Positions 51,895 through 60,107 of a stretch of 64,000 nt of DNA are shown one piece after another. The notes beneath the pieces were generated by a model. It was not told the origin of the DNA and made no database searches. It worked only from the letters and a program-made list of their open reading frames with translations. The stretch covers positions 124,001 to 188,000 of the forward strand of contig NZ_MUGW01000002.1 in assembly GCF_002217285.1 (NCBI RefSeq), in the 5' to 3' direction. Source of the stretch: Flavobacterium hercynium. Lineage in GTDB: Bacteria > Bacteroidota > Bacteroidia > Flavobacteriales > Flavobacteriaceae. Made by a program: the position numbers and the translations under genes. How positions within the stretch are numbered: the first letter of the stretch is position 1; every line of letters begins with the position of its first letter.

Positions 51895-54501
51895 TTATTT
51901 TTTGTTCAACATTCTTTTAATCTCATTGAGTTTCATCAATGCTTCTACTGGTGTTATCGCATTTATATCAAGATTCAAAATTTCTTCTTTTATTTCTTCC
52001 AACAAAGGATCATCTAAATTAAAGAAACTCATTTGCATCTCATCACTTGCCTGCTTAACGCCATTTAAAGCATCGCTTGAATGATTTTTTTCTAATTTCT
52101 TCAGCAGCTTTTGCGCTTTCAAAATTACAAGCTGCGGCATTCCCGCCATTTTTGCAACATGAATACCAAAACTATGCGCACTTCCTCCTTTTACGAGCTT
52201 ACGAACAAAAAGAACGGTGTCTTTTAGCTCTTTCACCGCAACATTAAAATTTTGTATTCTCGAAAGCGATTCGGTCATTTCATTTAGTTCATGATAATGC
52301 GTTGCAAACAATGTTTTAGGTTTTGAAGGATGTTCGTGCAGAAACTCCGCTATCGCCCACGCAATCGAAATTCCATCGTACGTACTTGTTCCTCTACCAA
52401 TTTCATCTAGCAACACTAAACTTCGATCTGAAATGTTATTCAAAATAGAAGCCGTTTCATTCATCTCGACCATAAAAGTAGATTCTCCCATCGAAATATT
52501 ATCCGACGCTCCTACTCTTGTAAAAATCTTATCTACAATTCCCATTCTAACAATGTCTGCAGGAACAAAACTTCCCATTTGAGCCAGCAATACAATTAGC
52601 GCCGTTTGTCTCAAAATTGCCGACTTACCCGACATGTTAGGACCTGTAATCATAATGATTTGCTGCGTCTCTCTGTCTAAATAAACATCATTGGCAATAT
52701 AAGGAGTTCCTACCGGTAATTGCTTTTCGATTACCGGATGTCTTCCGTTTTTGATTTCAAGCTCAAACGATTCGTCAATTTCCGGACACACATATTGGTT
52801 TTCTACTGCAAGCTGCGTAAACGAGCACAAACAGTCCAATTGCGCCACCAAATTAGCGTTCATTTGAACGGGCTTGATATAAGTCGCAATCCAGGCTACT
52901 AATTGTTCAAATAAATCGCTTTCAATTTTATAAATCTTTTCTTCTGCACCCAGAATTTTCGTTTCGTATTCTTTTAGCTCTTCTGTGATATAACGTTCTG
53001 CATTTACAAGCGTCTGTTTACGAATCCACTCTGTAGGTACTTTATCTTTATGTGTATTTCTAACTTCAATATAATATCCAAAAACATTGTTGAATGAAAT
53101 TTTCAGAGATGAAATTCCCGTTCTTTCTGATTCTCTTTTTTCAATTCCTTCCAGATATTCTTTTCCTGAAGTCGAAATAGCACGTAAATCGTCTAATTCT
53201 TCACTAACTCCTTTTGCAATAGCATTTCCTTTCGCAATAGCGACAGGAGCATCCTGATTTAGGGTTGTATTTATTTTTTCTCTTAAAAGATCACAAGCAT
53301 GCAAACTATCTCCGATTATTTTTACTGCCTCCTGAGGACTTTTTAAAGCTAAAGTCTTGATCGGAATAATAGCATCCAAAGATTCTTTTAAATACACAAT
53401 CTCACGAGGAGATACTTTTCCTGCTGCGATCTTAGAAATTAAACGTTCTAAATCTGAAATTTGTTTTATTTGATATTGAATGTTGTGTAAAACTTCTGTA
53501 TCCGATTTTAGATATGAAACAACATCGTGACGGTTTTTTATTTTATGAGCATCTTTTAATGGTAAAGCCAGCCAGCGTTTTAATAAACGCCCTCCCATTG
53601 GCGAAAGCGTTCTGTCTATTACATCTAAAAGCGTTACTGCATTTGGATTATAGCTATGGTACAACTCTAAGTTTCGAATTGTAAAACGATCCATCCACAC
53701 GTACGCATCTTCCGCAATACGCTGAATTGCCGTTATATGTTGTACACGATTGTGTTGCGTTTCAGACAAATAATATAAAATCGCCCCCGAAGCAATAATT
53801 CCTTCTTTTAATTCCTCTACACCAAATCCTTTTAGTGAAACGGTTTCAAAGTGCTTCGTCAACGTTTCTATAGCGTAATCTTCTTTGTAAATCCAGTCTT
53901 CGAGATAAAAACTATGAAAGTCATCTCCAAAAGCATCTTTAAAATCTCCTTTATTATTTTTAGGAATCAGAACTTCACTCGGATTAAAATTCTGCAATAG
54001 TTTATCAATATATTCTGCATTTCCCTGAGCCGTCAAAAATTCTCCGGTAGAAACATCTAAAAATGAAATTCCGATACTTTTATTTGCGAAATAAACAGAA
54101 GCCAAAAAGTTATTTGTTTTAGACTGCAACACCTCATCGTTAAGCGAAACTCCAGGAGTTACCAGTTCTGTAACACCACGTTTCACGATCGTTTTAGTCA
54201 TTTTAGGATCTTCAAGCTGATCGCAAATGGCAACACGAAGTCCTGCTTTTACTAATTTTGGCAAATAAGTATTGATAGAATGGTGCGGAAAACCAGCCAA
54301 AGCGGTTTCTGTTTCAGAACCTGCACCTCTCTTTGTTAAGGTAATTCCTAAAATTTTTGAAGCTCTAATGGCGTCTTCTCCAAAGGTTTCGTAAAAATCT
54401 CCCACTCTAAAAAGTAAACAGGCATCAGGATATTTTCTCTTGATTTCATTGTACTGTTTCATTAAGGGTGTTTCTTTCACCACTTTCTCTTTCGCTGCCA
54501 A
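51895..54501 (-). CDS. mutS: DNA mismatch repair protein MutS
   Basis: 868 aa, typical full-length MutS. N-terminal mismatch-reading motif [11 protein letters not shown] (Phe and Glu of the FxE), connector, lever/clamp regions, then the ATPase: Walker [31 protein letters not shown], Walker [17 protein letters not shown] and [13 protein letters not shown]-terminal tail of about 60 residues with [19 protein letters not shown] ends in the short helix for tetramerisation. Recognises base mismatches and small loops and recruits MutL. Monocistronic; tRNA genes lie downstream. Confidence 0.98.
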   Translation of the reverse strand: MAAKEKVVKETPLMKQYNEIKRKYPDACLLFRVGDFYETFGEDAIRASKILGITLTKRGAGSETETALAGFPHHSINTYLPKLVKAGLRVAICDQLEDPKMTKTIVKRGVTELVTPGVSLNDEVLQSKTNNFLASVYFANKSIGISFLDVSTGEFLTAQGNAEYIDKLLQNFNPSEVLIPKNNKGDFKDAFGDDFHSFYLEDWIYKEDYAIETLTKHFETVSLKGFGVEELKEGIIASGAILYYLSETQHNRVQHITAIQRIAEDAYVWMDRFTIRNLELYHSYNPNAVTLLDVIDRTLSPMGGRLLKRWLALPLKDAHKIKNRHDVVSYLKSDTEVLHNIQYQIKQISDLERLISKIAAGKVSPREIVYLKESLDAIIPIKTLALKSPQEAVKIIGDSLHACDLLREKINTTLNQDAPVAIAKGNAIAKGVSEELDDLRAISTSGKEYLEGIEKRESERTGISSLKISFNNVFGYYIEVRNTHKDKVPTEWIRKQTLVNAERYITEELKEYETKILGAEEKIYKIESDLFEQLVAWIATYIKPVQMNANLVAQLDCLCSFTQLAVENQYVCPEIDESFELEIKNGRHPVIEKQLPVGTPYIANDVYLDRETQQIIMITGPNMSGKSAILRQTALIVLLAQMGSFVPADIVRMGIVDKIFTRVGASDNISMGESTFMVEMNETASILNNISDRSLVLLDEIGRGTSTYDGISIAWAIAEFLHEHPSKPKTLFATHYHELNEMTESLSRIQNFNVAVKELKDTVLFVRKLVKGGSAHSFGIHVAKMAGMPQLVILKAQKLLKKLEKNHSSDALNGVKQASDEMQMSFFNLDDPLLEEIKEEILNLDINAITPVEALMKLNEIKRMLNKK

Positions 54502-54629
54502 ATTATTGTGATTTTAAAATGAAAAATTAAGACAGCGAATTTATGCTATTTTGAAGGAATATAGAAGAACCTTTAAAAATTTAAAATAAATTTAGTCTTT
54601 ATTTTATCTTTCCATATAAGAATTTTATA

Positions 54630-54637
54630 TAGCTTTG
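54630..54637 (+). promoter_or_regulatory. Possible -7 box of the DUF1573 gene
   Basis: TAGCTTTG matches TAnnTTTG 28 bp before the ATG. No clear -33 box. Confidence 0.4.
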
Positions 54638-54664
54638 TGTTAATTTTAAAAAAGACTCTAAAAG

Positions 54665-55096
54665 ATGAAAAAAATAATTTTACTTGCTATGTTAGCTGTA
54701 GTGGGAATTACGGCTTCTAATGCTCAAAGCACAAAAAAAGCTAAAGCTACAAAAGTTGCTAAAGTTGAAGGCGCTGGAATGGCTTTTGAAACTGAAACTA
54801 TTGATTACGGAACTATTGCACACAATGCAGATGGAAAACGTGAGTTTGTTTTCGTAAACAACGGAACTAAACCTCTTATCATTACAAGTACTCAAGGATC
54901 TTGCGGATGTACTGTTCCGACAACTCCTAAAGAGCCAATCGCTCCAGGTGCTAAAGGTGTTATTGGTGTAAAATATGCTACTGACAGAGTAGGAAGTTTT
55001 ACAAAAACGGTAACTGTTACTTCTAATGCTGAAGGACAACCAACAAAAATCCTTACTATTAAAGGTGTAGTTTTAGCAGATCCAGTTAAAAGCTAA
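54665..55096 (+). CDS. DUF1573 domain protein, exported
   Basis: 143 aa. Signal peptide (MKKIILLAMLAVVGITASNAQ), a short Lys/Ala linker, then the DUF1573 immunoglobulin-like domain: FETETIDYGTIAHNADGKREF, NNGTKPLIITSTQGSCGCTVP (CGC motif) and TKTVTVTSNAEGQPTKILTIKG. Very common in Bacteroidetes; function unknown, probably periplasmic or cell surface. GCT/GTT-rich codons suggest high expression. Followed by a terminator. Confidence 0.93.
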   Translation: MKKIILLAMLAVVGITASNAQSTKKAKATKVAKVEGAGMAFETETIDYGTIAHNADGKREFVFVNNGTKPLIITSTQGSCGCTVPTTPKEPIAPGAKGVIGVKYATDRVGSFTKTVTVTSNAEGQPTKILTIKGVVLADPVKS

Positions 55097-55120
55097 TCTG
55101 AAAAAACACTATAATATCGA

Positions 55121-55152
55121 AAAAGCTTCCTTATCTTTGGAAGCTTTTTTTA
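55121..55152 (+). terminator. Rho-independent terminator after the DUF1573 gene
   Basis: Stem AAAAGCTTCC / GGAAGCTTTT, loop TTATCTTT, then a T tract. The loop and the next base spell TATCTTTG, which fits a -7 box for the TrmH-type gene that follows. Confidence 0.8.
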
Positions 55153-55171
55153 TGACCCGAATGCAACACAA

Positions 55172-55708
55172 ATGAGAAAACTTGAAAATAGCGAACTAGA
55201 AAGAAAATCAATTGAAGATTTTAAAACATCTGAAAAAACACCTTTAATTTTAGTTTTAGATGATATTCGCTCCCTGCACAATATTGGATCTGTATTTAGA
55301 ACGGCAGATGCTTTTCTAATCGAAAAAATAATATTGTGCGGTATTACCGCTACTCCACCCAATAAAGAAATTCATAAAACGGCTCTTGGCGCTACAGAAA
55401 CTGTTGCGTGGGAACATCATGAAAGTGTTTTGGAGGTAATAGAAAATTTAAAGAAAGACAACGTGCAGACATTAGCCATTGAGCAAGTAGAAAGTGCTGT
55501 TTTTCTTCAGGATTTTAAAGTAGAAGCCAATCAGAAATATGCCTTAGTTTTTGGAAACGAAGTATTTGGTGTATCTCAGGAAGCAGTTGCTATTTGCGAT
55601 GGCTGTATTGAAATTCCACAATTAGGAACCAAACATTCCCTAAACATTTCTGTTAGTGCAGGAATTGTAGTTTGGGATTTATTTCAAAAACTAAACTGGC
55701 CTAAATAA
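55172..55708 (+). CDS. TrmH-family RNA 2'-O-methyltransferase (SpoU)
   Basis: 178 aa, the short form without an N-terminal substrate-binding domain. SPOUT motifs: LDDIRSLHNIGSVFRTADAF (motif 1, with Asn and Arg), ALVFGNEVFGVS (motif 2) and KHSLNISVSAGIVVWDL (motif 3), forming the SAM-binding trefoil knot. It should methylate a ribose 2'-OH in tRNA or rRNA; the site cannot be read. Convergent with the folK fusion gene, 10 bp apart. Confidence 0.92.
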   Translation: MRKLENSELERKSIEDFKTSEKTPLILVLDDIRSLHNIGSVFRTADAFLIEKIILCGITATPPNKEIHKTALGATETVAWEHHESVLEVIENLKKDNVQTLAIEQVESAVFLQDFKVEANQKYALVFGNEVFGVSQEAVAICDGCIEIPQLGTKHSLNISVSAGIVVWDLFQKLNWPK

Positions 55709-55718
55709 GATTCTATTG

Positions 55719-56858
55719 TTATTTAGAATTCAATTTCTTTTGAATTTCATCTAAAACAAAAATATAATCTTCATGTCTTTTTACAAAATCGCGATCAGAT
55801 ACATCTATAATTAAAACATTTAGATCTATCTGCGATTTTATATATTCCAAATACCCAATATTTATTTTATCCAGATATTCAGATGTAATGTTTTGCTCAT
55901 AAGTACGTCCGCGTTTTTTGATATTCTCCAATAATCGCCCTGTATTTTGATATAAGTAAACATACAAATCCGGCTTTGGCATTTCTTTGTAAATAATATC
56001 GAACAGGTTTCGGTACAAACGGTATTCATCTTCTGCCAATGTAATTTTAGCAAAAATTAAGGATTTAAAAATATGGTAGTCGGCTACAATAAAATCTTTA
56101 AACAAATCAAACTGCGCCAAATCATCTGATAATTGCTGGTAGCGATCAGCAAGAAATGACATTTCAAGCGGAAATGCATATCTATTTTGGTCTTTGTAAA
56201 ATTTAGGCAAAAAGGGATTGTCGGCAAAACGCTCTAAAACCGTTTTAGCATTAAAATCTTCTGCTACTTTATTCACCAAAGTTGTTTTTCCTGCTCCAAT
56301 ATTTCCTTCAAAAGCAATATAATTGAATTTCTCAAGCGGAATTTCACTCAAAGGACTTTTTAAATCCTGAACAACAGTACATATACTATCGTCTGGTGTA
56401 ACTGCAATTAATTCTGAAATTGATTTTTGAAAAACAGGATGTTTCCACGCCAGTTTTAAATCCTGCATTGGCAATAGGACAAAATTACGATCCTGCATTA
56501 AAGGATGCGGAATAGTAAGCTTCTCTGATTCGATAATTTCATCATCAAAAGCAATCATATCCACATCTATAATTCTGGACTGATATCCTTGTTGATTTAA
56601 TCTGATTCTGCCTAGCTGTTTTTCGACTTTTAATATCTGGGTAAGTATTTTCTGCGCTGATGCAGTGCTGTGCAAAACCAGAGCACAATTATAAAAAGCA
56701 TCACTTTCAAATCCCCATGCCGGCGTTTCGTATAATCTGGAAACTTTAAGTACAGTACCTACCTCCTTATGTATTAAATTAATACAATTCTCAATATTCT
56801 CTAACCTGTTTCCTTGATTGCTGCCGATGGACAAAACGACCTGATGCTGTGATTTCAT
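55719..56858 (-). CDS. folK: Fusion: HPPK (FolK) + deoxynucleoside kinase
   Basis: 379 aa in two domains. Residues 1-150 are 6-hydroxymethyl-7,8-dihydropterin pyrophosphokinase: LSIGSNQGNRLENI, ETPAWGF, RIIDVDMIAFDD (metal Asp pair) and IPHPLMQDRNFVLLP. Residues about 175-379 are a deoxynucleoside kinase of the dGK/dCK type: P-loop FEGNIGAGKTTL (183-194), ERFADNPFL, DRYQQLSDDLAQFD and the LID region KKRGRTYEQ. So one protein carries a folate-synthesis step and a nucleoside salvage step. Such fusions occur in Bacteroidetes; the two activities both serve thymidylate and DNA precursor supply. Confidence 0.93.
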   Translation of the reverse strand: MKSQHQVVLSIGSNQGNRLENIENCINLIHKEVGTVLKVSRLYETPAWGFESDAFYNCALVLHSTASAQKILTQILKVEKQLGRIRLNQQGYQSRIIDVDMIAFDDEIIESEKLTIPHPLMQDRNFVLLPMQDLKLAWKHPVFQKSISELIAVTPDDSICTVVQDLKSPLSEIPLEKFNYIAFEGNIGAGKTTLVNKVAEDFNAKTVLERFADNPFLPKFYKDQNRYAFPLEMSFLADRYQQLSDDLAQFDLFKDFIVADYHIFKSLIFAKITLAEDEYRLYRNLFDIIYKEMPKPDLYVYLYQNTGRLLENIKKRGRTYEQNITSEYLDKINIGYLEYIKSQIDLNVLIIDVSDRDFVKRHEDYIFVLDEIQKKLNSK

Positions 56859-56993
56859 AATTAATGCAAATTAACTAAAACTATTTTAGAATTAGCAATA
56901 TATTTGCGAAACGAGTTCGCTTTTTAGTTGGGATTAAGTGTTTAAAATTTGTAACTTAATTCTTTTTTTGCGACTTATTAAAAAAATATATTT

Positions 56994-58751
56994 ATGAAAT
57001 TTCTAGGAAATGTAATTGCCACAGTAATTGGTATTTTTGTATTTATCATGTTGTTCTTCTTTGGAATAATCATTATTGGGACTATTTTTGGAGGAGACGA
57101 AACTGTTTCTGTTAAATCGGATTCTGTTATCGAATTAGACTTGAAAAAAATCAATAACGATTATGCAGGAAAATATAAAGATCCATTGGTTACTGTTTTT
57201 TCAAATAAAAAAGAAATTGGATTAACGGATGTTATTAATGCAATTGATGCTGCAAAGACAGATGACAAAATAAAGGGAATCTCGATCTTAAATGATGAAT
57301 CATCACTTGGATTAGCGCAATATAAAGATTTAAGAAACGCTCTCGAAAGTTTTAAAAAATCAGGAAAATTTGTTTGGGCATACGCTAATACTTACACTCA
57401 AAAAGAATATTACTTAAATTCTGTTGCTAATACTGTTTATCTGAATCCTGTTGGGGATTTAGATTTTAAAGGACTTTCGTCAGAGATTATGTTCTTCAAA
57501 GATTTTCAGGACAAATCAGGTATTCACATGGAAGTGATTCGTCACGGAAAATATAAAAGTGCTGTTGAGCCGTTTTTAGACAATAAAATGAGTGAGGCAA
57601 ACAGAGAGCAATTAACCGCTCTTTTAAACTCGATTTGGAGCACTGTTGTAACAGACATTTCAAAAAGCAGAAATATTCCTGTAGCTAAACTAAACGAAAT
57701 TGCTGATGGTTTACTGGCAAGAACTCCGGAAATGGCAAAAGCGCAGCATTTAGTAGATGTTGTAGCGTATGAAGATGTATATCATAATGCAATCAAAAAA
57801 GCACTAAAAGTTACTGGTGATGATGATTACAATAAAATTTCGATCTCCGATTATACGCAAAATAATATTACAACTGCTTTAACTAATTCTTCAAGCGATC
57901 AAATTGCTGTGATTTACGCTCAAGGCGAAATCGCGAGCGGTGAAGGCGATGTAACTGTAATTGGCGAAGGTGCGATGCGCCGTTCTTTGCAGGAAGCCAG
58001 AAAAAATGAAGACATAAAAGCAATTGTACTTCGAATCAATAGTCCGGGCGGAAGCGCTTTGACTTCTGACCTGATCTGGAGAGAAATTGAAATTACTAAA
58101 AAAGAAAAACCAGTTGTGGTTTCTATGGGTAATTATGCTGCATCAGGAGGTTATTACATCGCTTGTAATGCAGATAAAATCTTTGCAGAAAGCAATACTA
58201 TAACAGGTTCTATTGGTGTTTTTGGTGTATTGCCAAACTTTACTCCGCTTGCTAACAAATTAGGAATTAACACAGAACAGGTAAAAACACACCAAAATTC
58301 AGCGAATTACAGTCCGTTTGTTCCTGTTGATGAAAACTTCAAAGCCTTTACACAAGAAAGCGTAGAGCATATTTACAACACTTTTGTAACGCATGTGGCT
58401 CAAGGCCGAAAAATGACTTTTGCTCAGGTAGATGCTATTGCACAAGGAAGAGTCTGGTCTGGCTCAGAAGCTTTAAAAATTGGATTAGTAGATAAAATTG
58501 GCGGTTTGAATGATGCTGTTGCCGAGGCAGCAAAACTGGCTAAAGTAAAATCATACAGTACTCAGAATTTCCCTGAATACGAAAAGTCATTTAACGATCT
58601 TTTATCTGGTCTGCCATTTGCAAAATCTAAAGAGGCTTTTATAAAAGAAGAAATTGGAGTTGAAAATTATATGATTATTGAGCAGGTAAAAAGATTTCAG
58701 AGACAAAAAGGAGTTCAGGCAATGTTGCCTTTTGGAATTAACATTCAATAA
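56994..58751 (+). CDS. sppA: Signal peptide peptidase SppA, 67K type
   Basis: 585 aa, the double-domain form. One N-terminal membrane segment (about 10-33). The N-terminal domain supplies the general base Lys188 in GKYKSAVEPF, and the C-terminal domain the nucleophile Ser384 in YAASGGYYIAC. NSPGGSALTSDLIW and ITGSIGVFGVLP are further hallmarks. It degrades cleaved signal peptides at the membrane. The next gene (exported hydrolase) starts 8 bp after the stop, so the two are co-transcribed. Confidence 0.95.
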   Translation: MKFLGNVIATVIGIFVFIMLFFFGIIIIGTIFGGDETVSVKSDSVIELDLKKINNDYAGKYKDPLVTVFSNKKEIGLTDVINAIDAAKTDDKIKGISILNDESSLGLAQYKDLRNALESFKKSGKFVWAYANTYTQKEYYLNSVANTVYLNPVGDLDFKGLSSEIMFFKDFQDKSGIHMEVIRHGKYKSAVEPFLDNKMSEANREQLTALLNSIWSTVVTDISKSRNIPVAKLNEIADGLLARTPEMAKAQHLVDVVAYEDVYHNAIKKALKVTGDDDYNKISISDYTQNNITTALTNSSSDQIAVIYAQGEIASGEGDVTVIGEGAMRRSLQEARKNEDIKAIVLRINSPGGSALTSDLIWREIEITKKEKPVVVSMGNYAASGGYYIACNADKIFAESNTITGSIGVFGVLPNFTPLANKLGINTEQVKTHQNSANYSPFVPVDENFKAFTQESVEHIYNTFVTHVAQGRKMTFAQVDAIAQGRVWSGSEALKIGLVDKIGGLNDAVAEAAKLAKVKSYSTQNFPEYEKSFNDLLSGLPFAKSKEAFIKEEIGVENYMIIEQVKRFQRQKGVQAMLPFGINIQ

Positions 58752-58759
58752 TTTTTAAG

Positions 58760-59707
58760 ATGAAAAAAATACTCTTCTTTTTTGGTCTCCTGGCAGTTTC
58801 ATTTGGTAATGCTCAGGAAGCAAAGCAAATGACCTTTAAAGAATCTCCTGCGATCTTAAAAATCAATACTGATCAGCTTTATGGTACGTTAACGGTTCCG
58901 GACACAGAGAACAGATGTCCTGTAGCTTTGATTATTGCAGGTTCCGGACCAACGGACAGAAATGGCAACAATTTGACAATGAAAAACAATTCATTGAAAT
59001 TACTGTCTGAGGCTTTAGCTAAAAATGGTATTGCCTCTTTACGTTATGATAAAAGAGGAATTGGCGAAAGCAAAGCTTTGGCTCCTTTTGAATCCGGTCT
59101 TGTTTTTGAAAATTTCATTGAAGATGCTAAAAGCTGGGTTAATTTTTTAAAACAGGACAGACGGTTTTCTCAGATTACCATTATCGGACATAGCGAAGGT
59201 TCTCTTATTGGAATGCTTGCAGGTGCAAAAGCAAATAAATTTGTTTCTATTGCCGGAGCCGGTGATGCTGCTGATAAAGTTTTGAAAGCACAAATCGCCA
59301 GTAAAGCGACCAAACCATTAGAGGATTTAACTTTCCCGATTATTGACAGTCTGAAAAGCGGAAACACTGTAAAAAAAGTTGACCCTATGCTCAACTCTTT
59401 ATTCAGACCAAGTATCCAGCCTTATCTTATTTCCTGGTTTAAATACAATCCTCAGACAGAAATAAAAAAACTAACGATTCCTGTTTTAATTTTGCAAGGA
59501 AATAATGATTTGCAAGTAACGGTACAAGATGCCGAAGCCTTATCAAAATCGAGCAACAATGGTGAATTGTTAATCATTGATAAAATGAATCATGTTTTAA
59601 AGATTATCGACGGAGACAAGCAGGCCAATTTTGCATCCTACAACAATTCAACTTTACCCATTTCTGAAGAACTTGCCAATAAAATAGTTTCTTTTATTAA
59701 AAAATAA
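58760..59707 (+). CDS. Exported alpha/beta hydrolase
   Basis: 315 aa with a signal peptide (MKKILFFFGLLAVSFGNAQ). Alpha/beta hydrolase fold: IIAGSGPTDRNGNN (oxyanion region), YDKRGIGES, nucleophile Ser in IIGHSEGSLIGML, Asp in LQGNNDLQVT and His in DKMNHVLKI. Similar to the dienelactone-hydrolase/YfhR-like group of Bacteroidetes; substrate unknown. Second gene after sppA (8-bp gap). Confidence 0.9.
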   Translation: MKKILFFFGLLAVSFGNAQEAKQMTFKESPAILKINTDQLYGTLTVPDTENRCPVALIIAGSGPTDRNGNNLTMKNNSLKLLSEALAKNGIASLRYDKRGIGESKALAPFESGLVFENFIEDAKSWVNFLKQDRRFSQITIIGHSEGSLIGMLAGAKANKFVSIAGAGDAADKVLKAQIASKATKPLEDLTFPIIDSLKSGNTVKKVDPMLNSLFRPSIQPYLISWFKYNPQTEIKKLTIPVLILQGNNDLQVTVQDAEALSKSSNNGELLIIDKMNHVLKIIDGDKQANFASYNNSTLPISEELANKIVSFIKK

Positions 59708-59727
59708 TTTTAGCCGACATTATATTT

Positions 59728-59760
59728 AAATCCGTTTGAGACTATTCAGACGGATTTTTT
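59728..59760 (+). terminator. Rho-independent terminator of the sppA-hydrolase operon
   Basis: AAATCCGTTTGA / TCAGACGGATTT (one G-U pair), 6-nt loop, T6. Confidence 0.8.
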
Positions 59761-59959
59761 ATTTTACGCTAAACAATTTCTTAGCATACAACTGTTTTTC
59801 GCCCTCAAAGCTTAGCTTTAATTAACCCAAAGTTAATTTACGCTTAACGCTTAAATTTACTACTCTTGCCTATTTTAGCAAAAAATTATTACACTTAATA
59901 CAACTACTAAAAGCCTGTTCAAAAATATAAAAACATAGAAAATTAATTTATTTTTTTTT

Positions 59960-60010
59960 AATAGCTTGCCAGCAATCGAAATTCGATCTATGGCAGGCTA
60001 TTGTTTTTTT
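59960..60010 (+). terminator. Isolated terminator-like hairpin upstream of the AsmA-like gene
   Basis: AATAGCTTGCCA / TGGCAGGCTATT (one G-U pair) with an inner ATCGA/TCGAT pairing and a GTTTTTTTA tail. No gene lies directly before it. Confidence 0.6.
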
Positions 60011-60107
60011 ATGAAAAATTTCAAATAAACTCCACTATAAAAGTTTATTTTTACAACAGTTAATGCATTTAAATTACGAACCTTAAAACCTCAAATCTAT
60101 AATAATT

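Larger units (their letters stand above)
59708..60107. other. 400-bp intergenic region with two hairpins
   Basis: After the hydrolase stop there is a terminator (59728-59760). About 200 bp further on comes a second, isolated hairpin with a T tail (59960-60010). The stretch between contains AT-rich DNA with no coding character. No TAnnTTTG box is clear, so whether the second hairpin ends a separate small RNA cannot be told. Confidence 0.5.

Noticed and set aside
54692..55039. 115-codon open frame on the minus strand
   Set aside because: It lies wholly inside the well-supported DUF1573 gene on the other strand; its product is Ser/Cys-rich with no family features, as expected of a mirrored Ala/Lys/Thr-rich gene.
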